A DNA stretch of 64,000 bases, taken from the NCBI GenBank assembly GCA_006386115.1, contig VFIW01000003.1:434001-498000 (forward strand), written 5' to 3'. Below the pieces are notes generated by a model, which saw nothing but the letters and a program-made list of their open reading frames with translations, was not told the origin of the DNA and made no database searches. How positions within the stretch are numbered: the stretch's first letter is position 1; every line of letters begins with the position of its first letter. The DNA comes from Globisporangium splendens. Lineage: Eukaryota; Oomycota; Peronosporomycetes; Pythiales; Pythiaceae. The translations under genes were made by a program, and so were the position numbers. Below are positions 13,202 through 23,900 of this stretch, piece by piece.

Positions 13202-14856
13202 ATGCGGATCTCGCGGTTTCTCTTCCTGGTACTTGCCGCCGTCATCCTCACAGTGGCGGCGCGCATCGGCGACGTCCATGCGAAGGCCGACACCACGCGC
13301 GTGCGCAAGAACTGGGAGCAACTCAGCTCGTCGGAGCGAGGTAGGATCCGCTTTCCGTTCCTGTCAAAGATGCCCTGAACGTAGCTGCTCGCATTTCTCT
13401 CTCACTCTTTGGATCACAATGCTGTAAATGTGTAGAGGTGTATCTCTCTGCTGTCGGCGATGCGATGCAGTCGGGCAAGCACTTGCTGTTCACGCGCATT
13501 TATCTGAGCGCCAATGGTCTCGGACGCGTCGGCGCCACGTGTGGCGCACCAGCGTGGTATCGAAAGTTTCTCTACGGCTACGAGAACATGCTGCGCTCGC
13601 TCGATGCGAAATACGCCAATGTGACACTGCCGTACTGGAACTTCTTCCAGGACTCCGCCAAGCGCATGTCGTCGCGAAGCACGTGTGCGGATATCCAGAG
13701 CTGCTCGCAGTTTCTGCAAGACTTTGGCGGCAGTCAAGGCGACGACTACAAAGGCGCGTACATGATTGAAGGCAAGTTCGTCAAGGGCAATTGCGTGAAG
13801 AGCAGCATCGCAAAGTACGCATGCACTGACGTCACGGGAAAGAACTGCGAGCACTGTCTCCCTCGGGGGGATTGGGACATTGATCTCTCCACGTTCGAGT
13901 TTGGCGCGTCAGCGTTTCCTGAGGTGCTTCGCCACGCCGCCAAGAGCAACACGTCGATAGAAACGCTGCGAGATAGCATGCAGACGAGGTTCCACTTCAA
14001 TCTGCACAACCTTCTCGGCGGTGTCTACGAAACGCGAGCCGCACCATTCGATCCGATCTTCTTTGGGCACTAGTAAGTCTTCCAGCTGCATTTTGATTGC
14101 TGAATGTCTCGGATTACTTACTCTTTCTGTGTGTGGGGAATCAGTTCGATGATGGATCTGATCTACCATTTGTTCCAGAGCTGCGAGAACGTGACAGCGC
14201 TCACTGGCTCGTGCACAGCCAACTATGGAGACCCCATCATCTCTCCAACGGCCACGATCCCGATGCAACTCGACGGGAAAGCCGTGGAAGATCACGAGGA
14301 ATCGGCTCCGTATTTCGCGGGTGTTGGCACCACGTTTGCCGACTTTGATGTGTCCACGGATTACGAAATTGATCCATTCCTGGAGATTCTCCTGCGCGAG
14401 TTCTCGCACGGTCGGTGCACGAAAGAAGGGGCACCGTCGTTGCGGTGGGCGACAACCAATCTGATGGAGAAAGACACGAACATTACCGAGGGCTTTGCGC
14501 ACGCGATGGCAGTGTGCGGTGACTGTCCGTTCACGGGCGACACGAACGACGAAGCCCCGTTCACGGCCGTGACCTGCGAGCTCATGGCGCGCGCGCAGAA
14601 CGGCGTGTTCACGAACTTCAGCACGCCGATTCGATCCACGTTCAAGGCGTCTCCGGATCTTCTCCCGAGCTGCATCAACGTGCTCGCAGGCATCGCGACC
14701 AAGGCCGTGCACCTGAACATCACGGCCGAGTGCAAGAGCGCGATCTTGAGCGAAACGGGCGAGAACACGGCCGACTTTGTCGTGAAAACCAAAGGCTTTG
14801 CGGTCGTCACGCGGGGACTTGACGGTGGCATCAAGTTCCTGCATGCGACCAAGTAA
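13202..14856 (+). CDS. secreted tyrosinase-like protein with degenerate copper A site
   Basis: Three exons: join(13202..13340, 13436..14072, 14145..14856), 495 aa. A signal peptide (MRISRFLFLVLAAVILTVAA) is followed by a tyrosinase core. LPYWNF (residues 111-116), the CuB HxxxH with following GG (H233, H237) and FDPIFF (about 251-256) are clear. Copper ligands are missing, however. The canonical HG..FLPWHR segment reads CGAPAWYR, so two CuA histidines are Cys82 and Tyr88. The usual His-His pair after FDPIFF is His258-Tyr259. The C-terminal half is Cys-rich and extracellular in character, with N-glycosylation sequons. The family oxidises phenols to quinones and is implicated in oomycete wall cross-linking and melanisation. 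This copy probably lacks a working binuclear site and may be a structural or binding paralogue. The frame is intact, so it is not an obvious pseudogene. Confidence 0.85.
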
Positions 14857-15119
14857 GAACACGCAATTAATGTCTGAAATAATGCTGTTAATTGCGTCTG
14901 AAACAATCGAGTCATTAGGGTGTATTGTCATTTTAGAGTTCTATATGGTGTTCGTTTACTTTTGATGCATCAGTCGAACCTAGCGTTTCATCTCGATGCG
15001 CACTTAATTTGGCATCCTTTCGAACCATAAGTGCGCATGCATCGACTGCCAAGCACGCAGTTGCGAACTTATCATTCGTCGTGGTGAGAACCGATCATCC
15101 CATTTCCGCGCATTCCGCC
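14857..15119. promoter_or_regulatory. spacer before TFIIIC subunit gene
   Basis: This 263-bp spacer holds the tyrosinase-like 3' end and the leader of the next plus-strand gene. A stretch just before the start (CCCATTTCCGCGCATTCC, about 15099-15116) loosely resembles the oomycete initiator-type core promoter. That match is by eye only. Confidence 0.3.
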
Positions 15120-18100
15120 ATGGATCTCAGCGCGTGGTGCGACGCCGTGGCCTTCGGCAAGTATCTGCAGCCTATCCACCTGACTGTCGCTGACCTCAGC
15201 ACAGATGCAGACGCAGCAGGTGTGTCCACGCCCGCAGCCGACCCCACGCAGCAGAATGGCGCAGGTGTGGACGCCGCAGCCAGTGATGCGTCGCCAGCGT
15301 CGCCATCACAATCCGATCAGGTGCCGGTGCGCGACGGCAACTCACCTCCAGCGTCGCCAGCAGCGGCATCACCACGTTCAGGTGAAGCGGTGCTAGCAAA
15401 GGACGCAGTTCCGGCGACACCGCCAGCGACGCCCAAGCACCTGAAGAGACGACAGAAGCCACCACCGTCGTCTCCATCGACCACCAATCGCGGCGGTGAC
15501 GCGCAGAAGCCAAATGTGAAGGTGCTTGCGCCGTTTGCTGCAGAGTACGTGCAGGGCTGCGACCGCATCGCAATGAACGTAGGCGGACCCGTGTGGGCGA
15601 TGGACTGGCTGCCGCAGGACACGTCTTGGCGGCGGACTCGGAAGAAGCAGAAGGAGAACCAGGACCAGAACTGTGACGATGAAGCCAGCGATCAAAATGA
15701 GCAAGAGGAAGGCGCTGCGGACGGCGATGGCAGTGCAGACGGCAGCAGTGCGGCGTGGCGGAAGGCGGCCAGGCAGTGGCACTTCCTGGCGCTGTCGACG
15801 CACCCGCCGTGCGAGGTTGTCGACGGCCGCGTGGTCAAGAACACGCCGCCCGACCACTACTACAACGTGCAAGCCCCCGGCGCTCGTCGACTGATCCAGA
15901 TTTGGGCCATTCCTGTCCAGCCAAAGGCGAAAAATGCCAAGAAGAACGCGCATCTGGTCGCTGTGGCTCCGGCGCCGACGCTGAAACCAAAGCTCGTGTA
16001 TGGGATCGACCACTACAGCGGCGCCGCGTGGGATCTCCAGTGGTGTCCACTCGCTCATACGATGCCGAAACGAACTCTCAACAGTAGCCTGCTCGGTGTG
16101 CTCGCCGTGTGTTTTGGGGACGGCAGTCTGCAGATCTTCGAGGTCCCCAAGATCCCACTGGAGCTTTTAACTTTGGAAGGTGCCGCTAAGCAAGGCAGCG
16201 TCGAGCGGCTCGCCCCCATCGTCCATGCCAGCGTGCCAAAGATCATTCAGCTCTCGATCCAGTGGTCCCCGCACCACTGGAACCTGATTCTCACGGGCGG
16301 CTCCGATGGTAAGTTAGTCGTCTTAATCTCGTCTTTGCTGTGTGTGTTTGGTTTGGTTGGACTGACCATTTTGTTCAAATGTGAAATACCAGGCTCAGTG
16401 TCCTTGTGGAATCTCGAGTCGGAACTAAGCGGCAGTAATCACCACCAGGACGACCCGGCAGCTCCTGAGTCAGCGGAGAATGTGGTGCAAATAGAACCAC
16501 AGCGCCGCTATCAAGACGGTAAGTGCCCTCTCTCTCATTTATCGTAGGGTGTATTGAGATCTCGACGCTGACTGTTACTTGGTGACTACTTTGCTTTCTT
16601 GAATGCAGCGGATGCGGTGGGGAAGCAAGAAGCCTTCGAGTGGGGCTGGGGATGGGTAGCCGTGCGCTCCGTCGCGTGGTCGCCGTTCGATGAGTTTATC
16701 TTCGCAACGACGGGCAATGTACGTCATACTTATCCGTTCGTGCGTCTTGCTATCACTGGAAACCTGACCCATGCACTTTGTTCAATGGAATAGGATTCCA
16801 TATTCAAAGTGTGGGATATTCGTGAGCCGCGCATCTGCCTTCGCTCGCATCGCATTCGGTCCACCTGGGGGCTTGCGCTGCAGTGGATGGACCACACGAC
16901 CATCCAGATCTCGGGCGACCAAGGCTCGATCTACATGTATGATATCCTGGTACGTCGTGTGTGTGTGTGTGTATATGTATGATTGTGCTTGAAGTATAAT
17001 ACTCTATGCCAATGGCTTATCTTGTATTCTTGTGTGGTTGTTCCAGAGCGGGAGTTATCAGAAACTCCATTTCCATCCGCAGATTGATTCGCCGGTCTGG
17101 GATTTGCAATTCGCACGACGCGGGGACGTGCCATTGCTTGCGTCGTGCTGCACGTCAGGAAGCATTCGCGTTGCGCCAGCGAAGAAAATGTTTCGCGCGC
17201 CGCAAAACTCGATAGAGATCTGTCGTCTAGTGGGCGAAAAGGATGCGAACACGGATCGTCCGTTCAAGGCGCTGACCGTGGATTTCGAGTACGCTGTCGC
17301 TTCTGGGAATGGCTCGGACTTCTCTTCTTCGAATAAACGGGCAATGCGCGAATTTCGTGAGCGCGACGCCGCGCTTCATCGCATGCGACTGTGCACGAAC
17401 GTGGCTGGTGCATATCCGTGCTTTCTCGCGGTTGCAGGCCATGCAGGTCTGGTGCTTGTCATGGAAATCCAAGACGAATTGGACCATTTGCTTGAGAACT
17501 ACTTTGTGCAAGCCAACAAGAAGCTGGGGCGGCCACGCAAGGACATGGCCGTAGGTGTGGGGCATCGGGGCAGTGCATTGTGGGGTAGCGCCAAGAAAAA
17601 GAAGCACGCATTGCTCACTGGTGAGGGCAAGAAACTTCGCGCATCAGGCTTAAAGTTGCCGCGGGAGTCCAAGAAAATTCATAAAGCGCTCAACAAGTAC
17701 AAGAAAATCAAGAAGCGCAGTGCAGTGGATACGGAGTTTCCGCAATTTGAGATGAAATCCGACTCAGAAGAGGAGGAGGAGGAGGAGGAAGATGAAGACG
17801 ATGAAGAATCCGAGTTGAGATTATCGCTGTTGATGGCGGAGCAGGAGGAGGATTCCGCGGACAACCTCAGCATTCTCGATGACGATTTTCGCCACGACGA
17901 TGCACGCATGAGGTCCGAGTACCAGTTGGATTTGTCCGAGGAAGATGCGATGCTGCTCGCGATCCAGATGTCCGAGTTAGAGCAAACGAATCCGACGTCA
18001 CCGCCCGCAAGAGAAGTCAGCAATGCGCAAACACAAAACGTTGCAGAGACTCCGTCGAACGGGGATGCTGGCAGTAAGAAGCCTATGAAGGAACAGCAGA

Positions 18101-19269
18101 CAAGTGGAAGCATGAAGGCAACAAACACAAAGAAAGCGTCAGCAAAGCCGCCATCTTCCCAGAAGAAGATCAAGGCACCACCGGCGAAAGCGGTTCCACA
18201 AGGCGCATCTACAAGCGCGAAAACAGCTAAGAAAGCAGCTCATCTGAAGAAAAAGTCAACAAGTACGCCCGATGATCCCTTTGGCGGATACATTATGGAC
18301 CAAGCCGCCACACTGCAGATCATTCAGTATCAAAAGGGACTGTCGGAAGAGGACGCACTGCGCGAAGCCATCCGGGCGTCGGAAATGGAGGCCAAACGCG
18401 CGACGACAAGAAGCAAAACGCGCAGAACGACCACTCCACAAACGCCAGCACCAGCAGCGCCAGACTCGCGTGCTCCGGACAGCGAGAAGAGCGAAAGCTC
18501 AAAAGAGAAAGCGGAGGAAGCCACTCGACGACTTGTCTTTAGTCCTCCTGCTGTGAAGGACAAAGCAGGTTCAGAGGAAGCAGATGGAAAAGAGTCCGAC
18601 GTAGCAAGAATGCAAGAAGTTACGACGAATCGAATGGTGGAAGTGAACAATAGTGCAGCTGCTGCTGTACCAGGTCCAGCGTCACAAGAGAAGGCTAACG
18701 ACACGCAAAGTGCGTTGCAGGAAACACCAAACGCAATCACAGCCCCAAAATCACCCAAAGCCCGACCGGCATCCTCTGGAAAGGAGAAAACAGCACCCAA
18801 GGCTCCAAAGACACCAACCTATAAAAGGTCGACAAGTAGCGGTCCTTTAACTGATCTTTCTCAAGTCTCTACGGAAACAAGTGGCTCTGCTGCTGCGTCC
18901 CAAGCAGTCGAGGTTTCTGAAAGCGGCAGTGCGACTGATGATGCACCTTCGTCCGCAATATCGCCAAGCGCAACCCCAAAACCAGCGCCCGAGCCAGAAC
19001 AACAACAGCAAGGCAAGGCAAAGCATCCAGGCACCAGCAGTCGAACTCCCTCTGCTAGTAGCAGTGCTAAGCCAGCCTCCACAAAGCGGAAGCGTGCTGC
19101 AACCAGTACGCCGCAGTCTCGAAAGCGCCCAAGCACTGCGGCTGGAAACAATAGCTCAAGAGGAGCAACAGGAGCAGCAGCAGCTGCCGGAGTTGGGCTC
19201 GAGGATGGGTACCTCACGGACGAAGAAGCGCTGTACCTGGCGCTGCGAGCATCTGAGGTCGAGTATTAG
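15120..19269 (+). CDS. TFIIIC WD40 subunit (GTF3C2-like) with three C-terminal UIMs
   Basis: Five exons: join(15120..16308, 16393..16518, 16609..16718, 16794..16949, 17047..19269), 1267 aa. The start is the MDLSAWCDAV ATG; in-frame sequence upstream has no better ATG. Residues about 140-600 form a WD40 propeller resembling GTF3C2, the TFIIIC box-B-module subunit for tRNA gene transcription by RNA polymerase III. WD motifs cross introns cleanly (LTGGSDG-SVSLWN). After the propeller come an AT-hook-like KLGRPRK (686-692), a Glu/Asp run near 766, and a long Ser/Pro/Ala/Lys-rich linker. The tail carries three perfect ubiquitin-interacting motifs: EEDAMLLAIQMSELE (825-839), EEDALREAIRASEME (961-975) and DEEALYLALRASEVE (1252-1266). 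UIMs are not a known TFIIIC feature as far as I can recall. Confidence 0.85.
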
Positions 19270-19560
19270 AAGCACAGCAGCGTGTGCAGAAACAAACATG
19301 TACAAAGGAATAAACGGAATGCAGACGAAACGCAAGTAAACACGCACCTCTCGCTGCTTACCTTCCCTTTCACGTAGCCACGGCAGCAGTCAATTTCATT
19401 CGAGTTTGTTGAATACACTGCTCGAAGACGAGACTGACTGACGTCCTCGCCATCACGCAGGATTTCGATGGGGGGAGGGTCACTTTCGAAGTTCGATCTT
19501 CACAAGTCGTTTGCGCCAAGTTTTCGCTGCTTGCACCGTTCAGTTTGGTGGGCGAAAATG

Positions 19561-19601
19561 GAGAGAGAGAGAGAGAGAGAGAGGAGAAGGAGAAGGAGAG
19601 G
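19561..19601. repeat. GA-rich microsatellite
   Basis: An uninterrupted (GA)n tract of about 22 bases passes into GGAGAA-type purine repeats. It is intergenic, about 300 bp past the TFIIIC subunit stop codon. Confidence 0.9.
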
Positions 19602-20765
19602 ACCATGGCGTCCAGCAAACGCGGTTCGAAAGAACCGCCATGTTTGGACTTTTGCGCGTGATTAGAGCGTTGACGGTGACGTTAAAGATCTGCGCAGCAG
19701 TTCTCAGAAAGGAAAATAATCCGCGCCACCGTCATGATTACATGCGCGGAAGCTTGCCCGCGAGTACTGTTGAGTTGGTTCTTTCCCCCTCTCCCCGTCG
19801 CTGGTCGATGCACAAGAGCCACCACCCACTATGTTCGAAAAACAAAGCCAACCTCATCGAAACAGATGCTGGGGTCCGTGTGAATTTACACGAGTTTTGG
19901 CACATACTATGTCACCACGTGAAACGTTTTGGATCCAGCACTCGTGGCGTTTTTGTCTACTCGGTGCAAATGTGCAGACAGTATTACCATTTTGAGACAC
20001 GCGCTAGTGAGGGCAAATCAAAACTCTTGGCGATGTCCCGCCCGCGATGCGAGACACGTCGACGGAGCTGCTCGTTCCATGCGCTGCCATCTGCTAGAAA
20101 TCGAAGGCCGGCGAGTCACAACATGACAGCCAACGTGACCTTTTCCGCCACCTTTGACGAGCTCATATGCGCTATGTGCGCCGCAGTGACTGGTGGAGGG
20201 TGACTATGCACAGAGGCATGAGCTCTCACGAAGATAGCTTGGAGCGGTTCCATAAAGCACACAGAGTCACCTTTGTGCGCCTTTTTCTTTTGTTATCTCG
20301 GATGGTGATGCGATGACCTGAATGGAAAGTCCATGTTGTCGCGCCTAATTGGCGCCGGGTAATGCAGGATTTGGTGATACATTTGTCGACTGGAATCATA
20401 ATTTGCACCGGATAATACTTATCATCGGAATAGATAGAATCGAGTGGAAGATCGATTCAAAGGGCTTATTGCGAAGAGAAAGTACAGACAGCCCCTTGAA
20501 AACGTTAAAAGTCGCTTTCCTTGTTGCAGTTTGGCGAGCCAAATGACCAAGACAACCTGACACCACCTCGAAACTCCCAAAACATCCCCTGTTTGCAAAG
20601 GTATCAACTGGAATGTCGCATGATTGTGCTGCTTGCATCTCTTCATCAAGAATGGATACATTTGCACCATCATGACGATGGGAAGGAGAGAAACAGATTG
20701 CGCCACCTATCAGTCTCCCAAGACACCCTCGCTCGAGATCTCTTGCTGTTTCTATGCTTGCCTAT

Positions 20766-20805
20766 CGTCCATAGACTGGTCGATTAGTGACCCGGTCTAT
20801 GGACG
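20766..20805. repeat. inverted repeat with 11-bp arms
   Basis: CGTCCATAGAC (20766-20776) is the reverse complement of GTCTATGGACG (20795-20805), with an 18-base loop. It lies about 180 bp before the NPC1-like start codon. It could be a transcribed leader hairpin or an operator-like site; nothing else supports either. Confidence 0.6.
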
Positions 20806-20981
20806 GCAGGCAAGGAGAGTGAATCGACCAATGATTGAAGAACTGAAGCATCTTGAGCCGTCTGTTGTGTTCTGCGCGCTGTCACTTTTGATCTTGCGGG
20901 CAAGCGGAGAAGTGGAATCACGCATTTTGCCGCAAAAAGAAAAAGAGAAAAAAGTATCCACAGAAACCCCACATACGTAGC

Positions 20982-23900
20982 ATGTGGTTGTTTGCCGCCG
21001 TGTGCCTCGCGCTCGCGGTCCCGGCTTTCCGCGCGACACTCGAGTCGCTTTTCGCCGAGCTCACGATCCTGTTCTTCAACTACATTTCGGTCGTCGCGGT
21101 CGCGACCACGGCTGTTTTTATCGGCGCGTTGATGCTGCCAACGAAGACCTTGAAGAGCAAGCTCCAGAGCCACTCGTCTGCTGCTTTACAAGAATCTACA
21201 AGTGCCACTCAAAAGCAAATGAAGTCGTCGGGCTTCTCCACTGGTAACGCGCTCGTCAAGTCGCTTTTCTTTGCGTCGACGATGTTGCCACTCAGTGTCG
21301 CCGCCACCTCGTCAACGCTTACGACAACGCGCCATCTCCAGACCAGCACGGCCGTTCCATTCACGCTCGCGGACGATCCAACGGCGCTCGCGGCGATCCG
21401 TGCGAACCTTACGATGTGCAAGTACTCGGGGGTCCGCGAGTGTATCGACAACCCAACGTCCGTGCCCGAGTTTGGCGTGTACCGTAAGCAACCAGGCTAC
21501 TGCGCCGCGTTTGACTCGGCGTACGTGAACGTCACATCGAGCTACGCGGCGATTCCAAACCGATACTTGCCGACGTCCGTCGAAGGCGGGTACGCGTCGG
21601 GGTTCCGCAACAAATTCTCGGACTGGTCAACAGACAACCAGGCACAATTCCAAGTCGATTGCCCGATTCTGTACAACGATACGATCGCCAAGGGTGAAGA
21701 GTACTTTTGCTGTACTGAGAGCCAATACGAAGGCCTGAAGACCCAGGTGCGCCAGATCCCGGGTCTTTGTACGACGTGCAAGCAAAACCTGCGCAATGTG
21801 TTTTGCCAGATGACGTGCAGTCCCAACAACAGTATGTTCCTCGAGATCGACCAAGTGCGCATTATGCCTGGTGATGATGCTCACCCAACGGCTGTGTTCC
21901 CCGCCATTGAAGAATTGACGTACTGGGTCGGCCTGGACTGGATCCGCGACATCTACGACTACTGCCTCAAGGACAGCAGTTTCTCGCTGCTGTGCAACCC
22001 GACGCAGAATTGTACCGATGGGTATGGCCTCATGGCGTTCATGGGAGCGTACAAGTTCAACACGATCGGCTCGCCGCTTCAAATCAACGTCAAGACAATG
22101 AATCAGGTCTCGACTACTGAGCAAGAGGAGATGTTTTGCGCCTGCGATGACACGAATGCCACCGGCTGCTTCACGCCGATGGATACGCACTTACTCTCGT
22201 GTGTGGGTGTCTGCGGTTCGCTCTGTGCGGTCAGCGCGAGTGACGTGCGCACATACCACCCAGCCTGCTACAGCAACAGCACGACTTTGGCCGCATCGGG
22301 TGGATCCAGCACTGGCTCGGCGTCTTCGGCCGTTGTGTCCAAGTGGGAGCCGTTGATGACGTACTTGGCAGACAACTTGACTGAGACGGACTTTAGCGCG
22401 CTCAACTACTTTTTGGTGATCGTTGGCTGCATGGTGGCGCTCTTCTTGATCGGCTGCTTCCTGTACATCTCGCACCGTACGAAAAAGTACGCGAGCGTGC
22501 GACGCTCCGAGCACACGCCAGGTGCGATCGCTGTTGTGACGAGTACCTCGGACGAGCGTCGTCTGAGTTTCATGGATGATTTTGTGTCGGCGCAGCTGAA
22601 ACGCTGGGCCACGTGGCTCTCGAAGGGCAACAACCCGCTCAAAGTGAGCGGGATCGTGATGTTTTTTGTTATCGCGTGTACGTTGGGATTGGTGCGACTT
22701 GATGTGGAGACAGACCCCGTGAAGCTCTGGGTCTCGGACTCCAGTCTCTCGTACCGTGAGCGTGATCACTACGGTGAGCTTTTCATGCCGTTCTACCGCT
22801 CACAGCAACTGATTATGGTACCAAAAGATGGCGGTGATATCAACCGCGTCACGTACTTGAAAGAAGCGATCCGTCTCCAAGAGATGGTCGCAGCGGTCAC
22901 GTATGGACCCGCGAATGCTTCGTACCCCGAGCGCATCGAACTGACGGACATTTGCTGGAAAGTGACGGGCACGACATGCACTGTGCAGTCGATCACGCAA
23001 TACTTCCAGAACCGCATGGACCACTTCGAGTTTTACGAGAAGTACAACCTCGTGCTGGAGCACTTCAGTCAATGCATGTACTCGCCGACGACATCGGATG
23101 TTTCGACGTGTAGTACGCTGGCTAACAGTTTGAAAGCTGGTGATTCGATCCCGACGAGTATGAGCGACTGTCCATGTCTCTCGAGCTTTGGTTCGCCGAT
23201 GAACTTGTACAACACGTACTTGGGTGGCTTCCCGAACGGCGCGCCGAAGAACACGACGTTGTATCTGCAATCGCGTGCGTTCGTGTCGACGGCACTCGTG
23301 TACAACTACTACGACACGTCCCTGAACGAGCCAGCAAAGCGCTGGGAGCGGGAGTACATCAAGATGCTCAAGGTTGAGTCGGAGGAAAACGAGCTCTTCG
23401 ACATTTACTTCATGGCTGAGACATCGGTGCAGGATGAAGTCGAGGCTGAGTCGAACGGCGACATGATGCCTGTCGTCTTGTGCTACATAGTGATGATCGT
23501 GTACGTCTCCCTTGGCATCAACCGCTGGTCGCTCCGCAAGGATTTCTTCCAGACGTCCAAGATCGCCGTCGGGTTCCTCGGTATCGTCTGCATCATGTTC
23601 GCTGTCTCGAGTACCATCGGTTTTTTCATGTGGTTTGGTGTGAAATTGCAGCTCGTTATCATGGAGGTCGTGCCATTCCTCTCGGTTGCGATTGGTGTGG
23701 ACAACATTTTCTTGGTCGTGAACGCCGTCGCGCGCAAACAGGAAGAACTCAAGCGCGCGCAACCGGATCTCTTTGTCGGTCTCGAACACGATGTCGCCGC
23801 CGCGCATGATGTCGCGACCCAGGTGGTCGCGGAAGGACTCGCGTACATTGGTCCAAGCATCTTCATGGCGTCGGTGACAGAGTCTGTTGCGTTCGCGTTT

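Larger units (their letters stand above)
19270..20981. other. 1.7-kb spacer, no supported gene
   Basis: A 230-codon frame at 19511-20203 runs through a GA microsatellite, lacks domains and has no homologue I recognise, so I do not call it. The right end is presumably the promoter and leader of the NPC1-like gene. It includes a perfect hairpin-forming inverted repeat. Confidence 0.5.

Noticed and set aside
13909..14931. 340-codon minus-strand frame opposite the tyrosinase-like gene
   Set aside because: Arg/His-rich shadow; the sense strand has signal peptide, domain motifs and correct splice phases.
19511..20203. 230-codon plus-strand frame between the TFIIIC and NPC1-like genes
   Set aside because: It starts before and runs through a GA microsatellite, has no domain or repeat-free conserved core, and its composition is like intergenic sequence.
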